Shown here one piece after another: positions 38,093 to 46,360 of a stretch of 64,000 bases of DNA. The position numbers and the translations under genes were made by a program. Numbering within the stretch: position 1 is the first letter of the stretch; each line of letters begins with the position of its first letter. This stretch comes from Halomonas gemina (lineage in GTDB: Bacteria > Pseudomonadota > Gammaproteobacteria > Pseudomonadales > Halomonadaceae), in the NCBI RefSeq assembly GCF_023554995.1, contig NZ_JAMJPK010000007.1, positions 124,001 to 188,000 of the forward strand, written 5' to 3'. The notes below the pieces were generated by a model. The model searched no databases and was not told the origin of the DNA. It saw only the letters and a program-made list of their open reading frames with translations.

Positions 38093-38160
38093 ATCGCTGC
38101 GCCCTAGGGCGTCGCACCAAACGGCGCTGGCGCGCGGCAGGGACCGACACCCGGGAGGGC

Positions 38161-38198
38161 TACTCCCAAAGGGTCAGGGAGGGGGATATCCGGAGGTA
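38161..38198 (+). promoter_or_regulatory. NarL-like heptamers upstream of the second narK
   Basis: TACTCCC at 38161-38167 and the reverse heptamer GGAGGTA at 38192-38198 flank a short region just upstream of an FNR-type palindrome. Confidence 0.45.
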
Positions 38199-38211
38199 GC
38201 AACGGCAGTTC

Positions 38212-38225
38212 TTGATGCACATCAA
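38212..38225. promoter_or_regulatory. FNR/ANR box upstream of the second narK
   Basis: TTGAT-GCAC-ATCAA is a perfect FNR/ANR palindrome, 66 bases before the narK ATG at 38292. It implies anaerobic activation of this transporter. Confidence 0.85.
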
Positions 38226-38291
38226 CCTCGACTTTGCCAAGACTGACAGCCTGTAAGGCGACCATTCATGCAACGCCGTGGGAGGCACGAC

Positions 38292-39644
38292 ATGAAACAT
38301 CTCGAGGGGGTAACCCGGCCCCAGCAGTACCGGGCCCTGGCACTCAGCACGCTGGCGTTTACCACCTGCTTCGCGGTGTGGACGATCTTTTCCATCATCG
38401 GTGTGCAGATCCAGCAGGACCTGGGACTCAGCGAGACCCAGTTCGGCATCCTGGTCGCCACGCCGATCCTGACCGGCTCCATCAGCCGCATCTTCCTGGG
38501 CATCTGGACCGAGCAGTTCGGCGGCCGCCGCGTCTTCAGCCTGTTGATGCTGATTACCGCGGCCTGCGTCTTCATGCTCTCCTATGTCGAGTCCTACGCC
38601 ATGTTCCTGGTCGCGGCGCTCGGCGTGGGCCTGGCGGGGGGGTCCTTCATCGTCGGCATCGCCTACACCTCCTACTGGTTCGAGAAGGAGAAGCAGGGCA
38701 CGGCGCTGGGCATCTTCGGCGCCGGCAACGCCGGGGCGGCGGTGACCAACTTCGCCGCTCCCTTCCTGCTGCTGGCGCTGGGCTGGGAGCAGACCGCGGT
38801 GATCTACGCCATCGTGCTGACGGTGATCGCCGTGGGCTTCTGGGTCTTCTCCAAGGAGGATCCGCTGACCCTCTCCCGGCGCGGCCAGGGCGGCAAGGGT
38901 ACCTCCGCCCGGGAACAGCTTGAGCCGCTCAAGCACCTGCAGGTATGGCGCTTCGCCCTCTACTACTTCTTCGTGTTCGGCGCCTTCGTCGCCCTGGCCT
39001 CCTACCTCCCGCGCTACTACGTCGGGGCCTACGATGTCAGCATCGCCGTGGCCGGCTCCCTGGCAGCCCTCTACACCCTGCCGGCCAGCGTCTTTCGCGC
39101 CCTCGGCGGGTGGATGTCAGACCGCTATGGCGCCCGGTCGATCATGTACCTGACCTTCATCGCCTCGCTGGTGTGTCTGTTCTTCCTCGCCTATCCCGAG
39201 ACCAGTTACGTCATTCAGGGCAAGGAGGGCGAGATCGCCTTCTCCATGACCCTGCCACTGTGGGCCGTGGTGATCCTCACCGTGCTGCTGGGCTTCTTCA
39301 TGTCGCTGGGCAAGGCCGCCGTCTACAAGCATATCCCGGTCTACTATCCGGAGAACGTCGGCTCGGTGGGCGGCCTGGTCGGCATGATCGGCGGCCTGGG
39401 CGGCTTCTTCCTGCCGATCCTGTTCGGCGTCGTGCTCGATATCACCGGCATCTGGACCAGTTCCTACATGGTGCTGTTCGTGCTGGTGGCGGTATCCCTG
39501 GCCTGGATGCACGGGGCCATCCGCCGCATGGAGCGCCAGCGCCTTCCCGAACTCGGCGAGGAGCGCTATCGCTACCTGCCGGAAATCCAGGGGCCTGCGG
39601 AGCAGTTTGCCGAGCGCAGAGGGTCACAGCAGACCGAGCAGTGA
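38292..39644 (+). CDS. narK: NarK-family nitrate/nitrite transporter (NarK1 type)
   Basis: MFS transporter of 450 aa. The start of helix 1 (LALSTLAFTTCFAVWTIFSIIG) and the motif GVGLAGGSFIVGIAYTSYWFEK match the NarK1 (type I) group, thought to work as a proton-nitrate symporter. ATG at 38292 is used with GGAGG at 38281-38285; upstream residues are not conserved-looking. It has its own FNR box and a strong terminator, so it is a separate unit. Confidence 0.93.
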   Translation: MKHLEGVTRPQQYRALALSTLAFTTCFAVWTIFSIIGVQIQQDLGLSETQFGILVATPILTGSISRIFLGIWTEQFGGRRVFSLLMLITAACVFMLSYVESYAMFLVAALGVGLAGGSFIVGIAYTSYWFEKEKQGTALGIFGAGNAGAAVTNFAAPFLLLALGWEQTAVIYAIVLTVIAVGFWVFSKEDPLTLSRRGQGGKGTSAREQLEPLKHLQVWRFALYYFFVFGAFVALASYLPRYYVGAYDVSIAVAGSLAALYTLPASVFRALGGWMSDRYGARSIMYLTFIASLVCLFFLAYPETSYVIQGKEGEIAFSMTLPLWAVVILTVLLGFFMSLGKAAVYKHIPVYYPENVGSVGGLVGMIGGLGGFFLPILFGVVLDITGIWTSSYMVLFVLVAVSLAWMHGAIRRMERQRLPELGEERYRYLPEIQGPAEQFAERRGSQQTEQ

Positions 39645-39662
39645 GATCACGGACCCGCGGAC

Positions 39663-39694
39663 GGAATGCCACCTGCGGGTGGCATTCCCGTTTT
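39663..39694 (+). terminator. rho-independent terminator after narK
   Basis: An 11-bp perfect stem (GGAATGCCACC with GGTGGCATTCC), a 4-base loop and a downstream TTTT at 39691-39694. Confidence 0.9.
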
Positions 39695-39753
39695 CGACAG
39701 CGTGTCTTGATCCAGGCCAGGAAAATCCGCCGCGCCTCGCGCTATAGTAGCAT

Positions 39754-39767
39754 CTGAAATACATCAA
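39754..39767. promoter_or_regulatory. FNR/DNR-like site upstream of the DUF4870-norEF genes
   Basis: CTGAA-ATAC-ATCAA keeps 8 of 10 bases of TTGAT-N4-ATCAA. It is 56 bases upstream of the DUF4870-like gene start. Weaker than the narK or norC sites. Confidence 0.45.
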
Positions 39768-39823
39768 TAGGCCGGACCCCCGATGCGGGCTCCCGGCCGA
39801 CTGCCGGACGCGAGGTGTCCCCC

Positions 39824-40264
39824 ATGTCCCACACCCTGGCCCATGAAGGTTCCATCACCCCCGACAAGGCCGCCCCCGGCCGCGGCGCGGCCATCGTCGT
39901 CTATATGCTCTTCCTGGGCAGCGTGCTCGCCGTGGTCACTGCGCCCATCGGCGTGCTGATCGCCCACGTCAAGCGCCACCGTGCCGAGCCCTGGGTGCAG
40001 AGCCACCTGCAATTCCAGATCCGCACATTCTGGCTGGGCGTGCTGGGTGGCGCGGTCTTCATCGCCACCTGGCAGCTGCTGGGGCGGGTCGGCATCCCGC
40101 CCATGGCGCCCTGGGCCCTGGGCTATATCTACTTCACCGCCTGCCTGATCTGGATGGTGGGCCGCTGCGCCGTGGGCATCGCCCGACTGACCTCCAATCG
40201 CCCGCTGGACAACCCGCGCAGCCTGGCCTTCGGCGGCGCCAGGGTGACACTGGCGGACGGATGA
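39824..40264 (+). CDS. DUF4870-like membrane protein
   Basis: A 146-aa protein with three or four membrane helices. The segment PIGVLIAHVKRHRAEPWVQSHLQFQIRTFWLGVL resembles the DUF4870 family core (start of the motif about residue 45). Function unknown. GAGGTG precedes the ATG at 39824; a GTG at 39815 is another option. Its stop overlaps the norE start (ATGA), so it is translated together with norE and may take part in NO reductase expression or assembly, which is inference. Confidence 0.7.
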   Translation: MSHTLAHEGSITPDKAAPGRGAAIVVYMLFLGSVLAVVTAPIGVLIAHVKRHRAEPWVQSHLQFQIRTFWLGVLGGAVFIATWQLLGRVGIPPMAPWALGYIYFTACLIWMVGRCAVGIARLTSNRPLDNPRSLAFGGARVTLADG

Positions 40265-40830
40265 ACGAGCGGACACTTCCCAACCCCGGGTGGGGACCGC
40301 TCTCGGCGCTGCCCGGCAACCCGCTGATGTGGGTCCTGATCTTGAGCGAGATGCTGGTCTTCAGCGCCTTCTTCGCTCTCTACGCCGCGGAACGGGTGGC
40401 GGCGACGGCACTCTTCGACGCCTCCCAGCGCGAGCTCGACCCGCTGATGGGCGGGCTCAACACCCTGGTGCTGCTGACCAGCGGGCTCTGCGTGGCCCTG
40501 GCCGTGGAGGCCGTGAGCGCCGGGCGTATCCGCCGGACCCGACAGTGGCTGGGCGCCTCCATGGGGCTCGGGGTACTGTTCGGTGTCATCAAGGGGACCG
40601 AGTATGCCGGCAAGTTCGCCGCCGGCATCACCCCGGAGACCAACGCCTTCTTCGGCTTCTACTACGGGCTCACCGCCTTCCACTTCGCCCATGTGCTGTT
40701 CGGCCTGGCGCTGCTGGCGCTGGTGACCTGGCGCACCTCCACCGAGAACGTGGAGACCGCCGCGGCCTTCTGGCACATGGTCGACCTGATCTGGATCCTG
40801 CTCTACCCGCTGCTCTATTTACTGCGCTGA
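40261..40830 (+). CDS. norE: cytochrome c oxidase subunit III-like protein NorE
   Basis: Five-helix membrane protein of 189 aa of the CtaE/COX3 family, in the short form found in nor clusters. It shows WVLILSEMLVFSAFFALY near the N-terminus and the His-containing AFWHMVDLIWILLYPLLYL at the C-terminus. NorE is known to raise NO reductase activity in Paracoccus without being essential. norF follows, while norCBQD lies 5 kb away. Confidence 0.9.
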   Translation: MNERTLPNPGWGPLSALPGNPLMWVLILSEMLVFSAFFALYAAERVAATALFDASQRELDPLMGGLNTLVLLTSGLCVALAVEAVSAGRIRRTRQWLGASMGLGVLFGVIKGTEYAGKFAAGITPETNAFFGFYYGLTAFHFAHVLFGLALLALVTWRTSTENVETAAAFWHMVDLIWILLYPLLYLLR

Positions 40831-40881
40831 AGGCTCTACTATTGCGCTGAGCTGATGGCTCCCTATTTGCGCTGAAGGCTC
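40823..40881 (+). repeat. imperfect triple repeat at the 3' end of norE
   Basis: TGCGCTGAAGGCTC occurs at 40823-40836 and 40868-40881, with a diverged third copy around 40843-40858 (TGCGCTGAGCTGATGGCTC). Each copy includes a TGA. It looks like local duplication of the norE end into the spacer before norF. Confidence 0.7.
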
Positions 40882-40896
40882 CCTCCTGAGGTGACC

Positions 40897-41190
40897 ATGA
40901 CCACGCTACCCGGTACCCGCCGCCTGCTGACCACCTGGGCCATGCTGATGGGCCTGACGCTGGTGTCGATGGTCTCGGCGCTGCTCGACGCCGACGACTG
41001 GCGGGCACTCCCGCTCTGGTCGGCGGGCCTGGTGGTCGCCGCCACCGGCTTCAAGGCCCAGCGGCTGCTGATGGTCTACCTCAACCTGCGCGCCGCCACC
41101 CCCGCCTGGAAGGGCACCTTCGTGGGCCTGGTTATCCTCACCCTGGTGCTGATCGGCGCCGGCTACCTGGTGGCACGGCTGACCGGCTGA
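40897..41190 (+). CDS. norF: cytochrome c oxidase subunit IV-like protein NorF
   Basis: A 97-aa protein with three helices of the prokaryotic COX4-like family. ALLDADDWRALPLWSAGL and FKAQRLLMVYLNLRAATPAWK (the latter shared with NorF proteins) are diagnostic. ATG at 40897 follows CCTGAGGTG. It pairs with norE and is thought to support NorCB activity or assembly. Confidence 0.82.
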   Translation: MTTLPGTRRLLTTWAMLMGLTLVSMVSALLDADDWRALPLWSAGLVVAATGFKAQRLLMVYLNLRAATPAWKGTFVGLVILTLVLIGAGYLVARLTG

Positions 41191-41253
41191 TGCCGACGCC
41201 AGCCGCAAGGCTCCTGTCATGGACCGAAAGCGTGAGCCCACTGGCGCCTGCTG

Positions 41254-41292
41254 GCGAGTCACGGTCTCGAGGTGTCTCTTGCCGTGACTCGC
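41254..41292. repeat. perfect 11-bp inverted repeat in the cyanophycin operon leader
   Basis: GCGAGTCACGG (41254-41264) and CCGTGACTCGC (41282-41292) can form a stem with a 17-base loop. The 244-base gap between norF and the cyanophycinase gene has no other ORF. The repeat could be a terminator without U-tract for norEF or an operator for the cph genes. Confidence 0.55.
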
Positions 41293-41437
41293 GAACCAGC
41301 GAGAACGTGCCCTGCGCCGTGATGCCTGTTATAAGTGAAAGTGCAGGCGGCAAGCATCCTGCCATCCGGCAAGTGACTCACGCGAACGTGGCTGCTGCGT
41401 TGGCTCGGCAGCGTCGCTGGGCGACGAAGGAGATATG

Positions 41438-42283
41438 ATGTACCCACTCTACTCAGCGTCCGGCAACCTCGTGGCCATTGGTGGTGCCGAGGACAGGAAA
41501 TCCGATCTCGATATCCTGAAACAGGTGTTTGCCCTGGCCCCCGAGGGCCATGACGAGGTCGCCGTCATCGCCACCGCGAGCGGCATTCCCGACGAGGTGC
41601 TGCCCGACTACGAAGCGGCCTTCTCTCGCCTGGGCGCCAGTCGTGTCCATCTGCTGGGGATCCGGGACCGCAAGCAGGCGGCCGAGGATGACACCGTTCG
41701 CCTGATCGAGCAGAGCGGCGTCATCTTCTTCACCGGCGGTGATCAGCTGCGCCTGACCAATATCCTGGGGGGGTCCCCGGTTCTGGCGGCCATCCGTGAA
41801 CGCCTCGATAACGGCGCAGTGGTGGCCGGGACCAGTGCCGGCGCAGCGGCCATGCCGGGCACCATGATCTACAACGGCGCCGCGGCCGATGCCCTGCGCA
41901 AGGGCGCCGTCAACATGACCTTCGGCCTGGGGCTGGTCGATGGCCTCATCATCGACAGCCACTTCCTCGAGCGCGGGCGCTTCACACGCCTGATGGAGGT
42001 CGGGGCAAGCAACCCGGAGCACCTGGGGGTGGGCCTTGGCGAGGATGCCGGCGTGATCATCCACCCCCACGGCATCCTCGAGGCCATCGGCCCGGGCCAT
42101 GTCATCCTCATCGACAGCCGGGACCTGGCGAGTTCGAACATCGCCGACCTCTCCATGGGCGCTCCGGTGGCCGTCGAGCACATGATCCTCCATGCGATGG
42201 TCAGCGGCCACGGGTTCGACGTAGAGGCGCGGCGCTATCTCGTCCCCCACGAACTCGCTGCCATTCTCGCGGAGCGTCGATGA
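41438..42283 (+). CDS. cphB: cyanophycinase
   Basis: Serine exopeptidase that releases beta-Asp-Arg dipeptides from cyanophycin. The 281-aa protein has the S51-family features GGAEDR near the start, FFTGGDQLRL and the nucleophile elbow GTSAGAAAM (Ser133). The ATG at 41438 has AAGGAG five bases upstream; ATG 41435 is too close. Its stop overlaps cphA (ATGA). No signal peptide, so it acts on intracellular granules. Confidence 0.95.
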   Translation: MYPLYSASGNLVAIGGAEDRKSDLDILKQVFALAPEGHDEVAVIATASGIPDEVLPDYEAAFSRLGASRVHLLGIRDRKQAAEDDTVRLIEQSGVIFFTGGDQLRLTNILGGSPVLAAIRERLDNGAVVAGTSAGAAAMPGTMIYNGAAADALRKGAVNMTFGLGLVDGLIIDSHFLERGRFTRLMEVGASNPEHLGVGLGEDAGVIIHPHGILEAIGPGHVILIDSRDLASSNIADLSMGAPVAVEHMILHAMVSGHGFDVEARRYLVPHELAAILAERR

Positions 42284-44916
42284 ACATTCTCGAGCACCGG
42301 GCCCTGCGCGGCCCCAACTACTACAGCCGCTACCCGGCGATCTTCATGCGTCTGGACATCGGCGAACTCGAGGAGAAGCCCAGCGATACCGTCCCCGGAA
42401 TCGTCGAGCGGCTTACCGCCCTGCTGCCGACCCTGCAGGAGCACCGATGCTCGGTGGGCCGGCCCGGCGGCTTCCTGGAGCGGCTGGAACGTGGCACCTG
42501 GGCCGGCCATGTCGTCGAACATGTGGCGATCGAGCTGCAGAACCTGATCGGCTTCTCGGTGGGCTACGGCAAGTCCATCGACAGCTACGAGCCCGGCATC
42601 TACAACGTGGTCTACCGCTACCGAGACGAGGCCTGTGGCCTGGCCGCCGGCGTCGAGGCCGTCAACCTCGTCGAGCGACTCTTCGCCGGCGAGGCGATCG
42701 ACATGCCAGCGATCATCGACCGCCTCAGGCAGGTGCGCGACGCCCACATGCTGGGGCCCTCCACGGCAGCGATCGTCAACGCCGCCAATCAGCGGGGCAT
42801 TCCCCATACCCGCTTGAGCGAGGAGAACAGCTACATCCAGTTCGGTCATGGCCATCGGCAGCAGCGTATCCAGGCGACGGTGACCGGCCGCACGGACCTG
42901 ATCGGCTTCGGCATCGCCGACGACAAGGAGTGGACCAAGCAGGTGCTCGGCGATGCCGGTATTCCGGTCCCCCGGGGGCGGGTGTGCGACTCCTTCGATG
43001 AGGCGCTCGACGCCGTCCACGACATCGGCTATCCCGTCGCGGTCAAGCCGGTCATCGGCAACCATGGCCGCGGCGTAAGCACCAACATCGAGGACGACCA
43101 CTCGCTGTGCGATGCCTTCGAGATCGCCGCCCATCGCAATCCCTCGGTGATCGTCGAGCAGTACATCCGCGGCGAGGACCATCGCCTGCTGGTCATCGAC
43201 GGCAAGCTGGTGGCCGCGGCTCGGCGTCGCCCGGCGCATGTGGTCGGCGATGGCGTCGCCACCCTGCAGGCCCTGGTCGACGCGGAGAACCGCGACCCGC
43301 GCCGCGGCATCGGTCACGAGAACCTGCTGACCCAGATCCAGTTGGACGAGCAGTCGCTGCGGCTGATCGACCAGCAGAACCTGACCCTGCAGAGCGTGAT
43401 CTCGGCCGGCGAGATGGTCTTCCTCAAGCCCACGGCGAACCTGAGTACCGGGGGCACGGCCACGGACGTGACCGACGATGTCCATCCGGAAGTGCGCTAC
43501 GTGGCGGAGCGCATCGCGCGGCTGGTGGGGCTCGACATCATCGGCATCGACCTGCTGGCCGAGACCCTGACCCGCCCCCTGGAGGAGCAGTCCGCCGCCG
43601 TGGTCGAGGTCAATGCCGGGCCAGGCTTTCGCATGCACCTCTCACCCACACACGGGGAGGGCCGCGATGTCGGTCGCCCGGTGATCGACATGCTGTTCCC
43701 CGACGGAGAGTCCACGGGGCGCATCCCCATCGCGGCGATCACCGGCACCAATGGCAAGACCACCACGGTGCGCCTGCTCTCGCACCTGCTGCGCCAGGCG
43801 GGACGCAATGTCGGCATGGCCTGCACCGGGACCATCGAGGTCGACAACCATGTGATCCTGCGCGGCGACTACAGCGGCCCCCAGGCGGCCGCGATCGTGC
43901 TGCGCGAGCCCACGGTCGAGTGCGCCGTGCTCGAGGTAGCCCGCGGCGGCATCATGCGCCGCGGCCTGGGGTTCGACGAGTGCGACGTGGGCGTATTGCT
44001 CAACATCGCCAGCGACCACCTTGGCGAGCACGACATCCATACCCTCGACGAGCTGGCGCGCTGCAAGACGGTGGTGATCGATGCCGTGCGCCAGGGCGGG
44101 ACGGCCGTGCTCAACGCCGATGATCCCAGGGTGCTGGCCGGCCAGGAGTGGGCCCGTGGCGATATCATCTTCTTCACGCTGGACCCCGACTCGCGCCCCG
44201 TCCGTCGGCATGTCCGCGACCAGGGGGTCGCCTTTACCGTCCACAATGAACGCATCGTGATGCGCCAGGGCCATGTCGAGGCCGAGGTGATCCCGGTGGT
44301 GGACGTGCCGATCACCTTCGAGGGCCATGCCCGCTTCAATGTCGCCAATGCCCTGGCCGCCAGCGCGGCCGCCTACGCCCTGGGCCTTTCCATCGCCGAT
44401 ATCCAGCGGGGCCTGCAGACCTTCCACCCCACCCCCGGGCAGAACCCCGGCCGCACCAACCTCATCGACGCCAACGGCATGAAGGTGCTGATCGACTACG
44501 GGCACAATGTCCCCGCCCTCGAGGCCCTGAGCGAACTGGTCGGCTGCATTCCGGCCCGGCGACGCATCAGCGTGGCCAGCGCCCCGGGCAATCGCCGCGA
44601 CGAGGACCTGTTCACGCTGGGCATTCTGCTCGCCCGGATGCACGACGTCGTCTTCATCTACGAGACCGATGCCCGCGGACGCGCCCCCGGTGACGCCGCT
44701 CGCCTGTTGCGCGACGGTGCCGAATCGGTACCGGGTGCCTGCCGAGTGGAGATCATCCTGGAAGAGTCTCAGGCAGTCGATCGGGCCTTCGATGAGGCAG
44801 GTGAAGGCGACCTGCTGGTGCTGCTGATCGACGATGTCGAGGGCGCCATCGAGCGACTGAAAGGCCGCCGTTTCTCGCCGCCGGCGGCGAATGCCCCCAC
44901 GGATGCGTCGCCATGA
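42280..44916 (+). CDS. cphA: cyanophycin synthetase
   Basis: Two-headed ligase of 878 aa that polymerises Asp and Arg into cyanophycin, a nitrogen store. The N-terminal domain is followed by an ATP-grasp module (YPVAVKPVIGNHGRGVS, LVIDGKLVAAARR, about residues 215-475) that adds one amino acid. The Mur-ligase module begins at the P-loop ITGTNGKTTT (about residue 487) and adds the other. The length is standard for CphA1. Overlapping starts and stops tie it to cphB and the isoaspartyl dipeptidase. Confidence 0.97.
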   Translation: MNILEHRALRGPNYYSRYPAIFMRLDIGELEEKPSDTVPGIVERLTALLPTLQEHRCSVGRPGGFLERLERGTWAGHVVEHVAIELQNLIGFSVGYGKSIDSYEPGIYNVVYRYRDEACGLAAGVEAVNLVERLFAGEAIDMPAIIDRLRQVRDAHMLGPSTAAIVNAANQRGIPHTRLSEENSYIQFGHGHRQQRIQATVTGRTDLIGFGIADDKEWTKQVLGDAGIPVPRGRVCDSFDEALDAVHDIGYPVAVKPVIGNHGRGVSTNIEDDHSLCDAFEIAAHRNPSVIVEQYIRGEDHRLLVIDGKLVAAARRRPAHVVGDGVATLQALVDAENRDPRRGIGHENLLTQIQLDEQSLRLIDQQNLTLQSVISAGEMVFLKPTANLSTGGTATDVTDDVHPEVRYVAERIARLVGLDIIGIDLLAETLTRPLEEQSAAVVEVNAGPGFRMHLSPTHGEGRDVGRPVIDMLFPDGESTGRIPIAAITGTNGKTTTVRLLSHLLRQAGRNVGMACTGTIEVDNHVILRGDYSGPQAAAIVLREPTVECAVLEVARGGIMRRGLGFDECDVGVLLNIASDHLGEHDIHTLDELARCKTVVIDAVRQGGTAVLNADDPRVLAGQEWARGDIIFFTLDPDSRPVRRHVRDQGVAFTVHNERIVMRQGHVEAEVIPVVDVPITFEGHARFNVANALAASAAAYALGLSIADIQRGLQTFHPTPGQNPGRTNLIDANGMKVLIDYGHNVPALEALSELVGCIPARRRISVASAPGNRRDEDLFTLGILLARMHDVVFIYETDARGRAPGDAARLLRDGAESVPGACRVEIILEESQAVDRAFDEAGEGDLLVLLIDDVEGAIERLKGRRFSPPAANAPTDASP

Positions 44917-46088
44917 TGCCCCCCGAGGATCGTGACGCCCCCTTGCTGACCCTGCTGCGCGTCGGACGCCTCTTCGCGCCGGAGCCGCTCGAGGCCACCG
45001 ACCTACTGATCGCCGACGGGCGGATCGCGGCGCTCGGTCGCGATCTCGTGATCCCAGAAGGATGGCCCGTCAGGCTCATAGAGGCCCCGGAGCTTACCGC
45101 TGTGCCCGCCTTTATCGACCAGCATGTGCATGTCACCGGCGGCGGTGGCGAGGGTGGCTGCGGCACCCGCTGCCCGGAGATCACCGCCCAGGAGATCGCC
45201 GCCATGGGCATCGGCACCGTGGTGGGGGTGCTGGGTACCGACGGCATCAGCCGCTCGCCCGCGGACCTGCTGGCCAAGGTCCGTGGGCTCAGGGCCGAGG
45301 GCATCGCGGCCTACATGTACACGGGGTCGTATCGCGTGCCACCACCGACCCTCACCGGCGACGTGCAGCGCGACCTGGCCTGGATCCCCGAGGTCATCGG
45401 CCTGGGCGAGCTGGCGATCTCGGACCACCGCTCCAGCCAGCCCCGCCAGGATGAGATCGCGCGGCTGGTCAGCGAGGTGCGCGTCGGTGCCATGCTGGCC
45501 GGCAAGCGCGGCATCTGCCACTTCCATGTCGGCGACGGCAAGCGCGGCCTGGAGCCGCTACGCCGGCTGCTCGCGGAGACCGAGATTCCCGCCGAGCAGG
45601 TGATCCCCACCCACGTGAACCGCCACCGCGCGCTGCTCGAGGAGGCCGCCGACTATGCGCTGGCTTTCAATGCCAGCGTGGATGTGACCGCCTTCGATGA
45701 CGCCGACGAGGAGGATCTGAGCGGCTTCGGTGCGGTGTCGTTCCTGCTGAAGCGCGGCGTGCCGGTCGAGCGCATCACCATGAGTTCCGACTGCAACGGC
45801 AGTCTGCCCGAGTTCGATACCCAGGGTAACTACATCGGCATGCGGGTGGCGCGCAATACCACCCTGATGGCGGACTGGCAGCGCCTGGTGCGCGAGGAGG
45901 TGCTGCCACTCGACCAGGCCCTGGGGCTGATCTCGGGCCATGTGGCCCGGGTGCTGGGGCTGCATGAGCGCAAGGGCCGCCTGGCCACAGGTTTCGATGC
46001 CGACGTGACCCTGCTCGACAGCGACCTCCAGCCGCAACAGACCTTCGTGTCCGGGAAGCGAGTCTATGCCAGGGACGGCTCGCCGTAG
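44913..46088 (+). CDS. iadA: isoaspartyl dipeptidase
   Basis: Zinc amidohydrolase of 391 aa that splits beta-Asp-Arg into Asp and Arg. The HxH metal motif (QHVHVTGGGGEGG), CHFHVGDGKRG, IPTHVNRHRALLEEA and SSDCNGSLPEF appear in the order of the IadA family. ATG overlaps the cphA stop (ATGA). With cphB and cphA it gives a closed make-and-use cycle for cyanophycin in one operon. Confidence 0.94.
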   Translation: MMPPEDRDAPLLTLLRVGRLFAPEPLEATDLLIADGRIAALGRDLVIPEGWPVRLIEAPELTAVPAFIDQHVHVTGGGGEGGCGTRCPEITAQEIAAMGIGTVVGVLGTDGISRSPADLLAKVRGLRAEGIAAYMYTGSYRVPPPTLTGDVQRDLAWIPEVIGLGELAISDHRSSQPRQDEIARLVSEVRVGAMLAGKRGICHFHVGDGKRGLEPLRRLLAETEIPAEQVIPTHVNRHRALLEEAADYALAFNASVDVTAFDDADEEDLSGFGAVSFLLKRGVPVERITMSSDCNGSLPEFDTQGNYIGMRVARNTTLMADWQRLVREEVLPLDQALGLISGHVARVLGLHERKGRLATGFDADVTLLDSDLQPQQTFVSGKRVYARDGSP

Positions 46089-46101
46089 CGCCGCGGGCGC
46101 T
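46087..46101. terminator. small hairpin between convergent genes
   Basis: AGCGCC-GCG-GGCGCT is a perfect 6-bp stem that spans the iadA stop and the last base of the small gene downstream of norD. It could serve both strands but has no U-tract. Confidence 0.4.
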
Positions 46102-46322
46102 CAGTCCCGAGTGCCCTCATGACTCGGCGGCGGCGTCGCCCGCGCCCAGCTCTCCAGGGCACGGCCCAGGCGCATCAGGCCGTAGACGACGAAGGGCACC
46201 ACGAGCATCAGGCCGATGCCCCAGTCGCGGTTGTTGATCAGCCATACCAGCGGCAGCACCAGCGCCACGGCGATCAGGCACCAGGCCGCGACGGCGAGGA
46301 TCAGTCGGCTTCGAAGGGTCAT
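46101..46322 (-). CDS. small hypothetical membrane protein downstream of norD
   Basis: A 73-aa protein of unknown function with two helices (about residues 6-28 and 35-55) and a polar tail. MTLRSRLILAVAAWCLIAVALVL is the first helix; the next 20 residues contain NNRDWGIGLML. It follows norD after 38 bases in the same direction, so it is likely expressed with norCBQD. It does not look like NorE or NorF, which are elsewhere in the window. Confidence 0.6.
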   Translation of the reverse strand: MTLRSRLILAVAAWCLIAVALVLPLVWLINNRDWGIGLMLVVPFVVYGLMRLGRALESWARATPPPSHEGTRD

Positions 46323-46360
46323 GGCGCGTTTCCTCGGCGGTGGTTCGACGGACAACAGGT

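Noticed and set aside
36045..38150. 701-codon frame antisense to uspA and the NNP transporter
   Set aside because: Spans two well supported genes and the spacer between them on the other strand; composition is that of a shadow.
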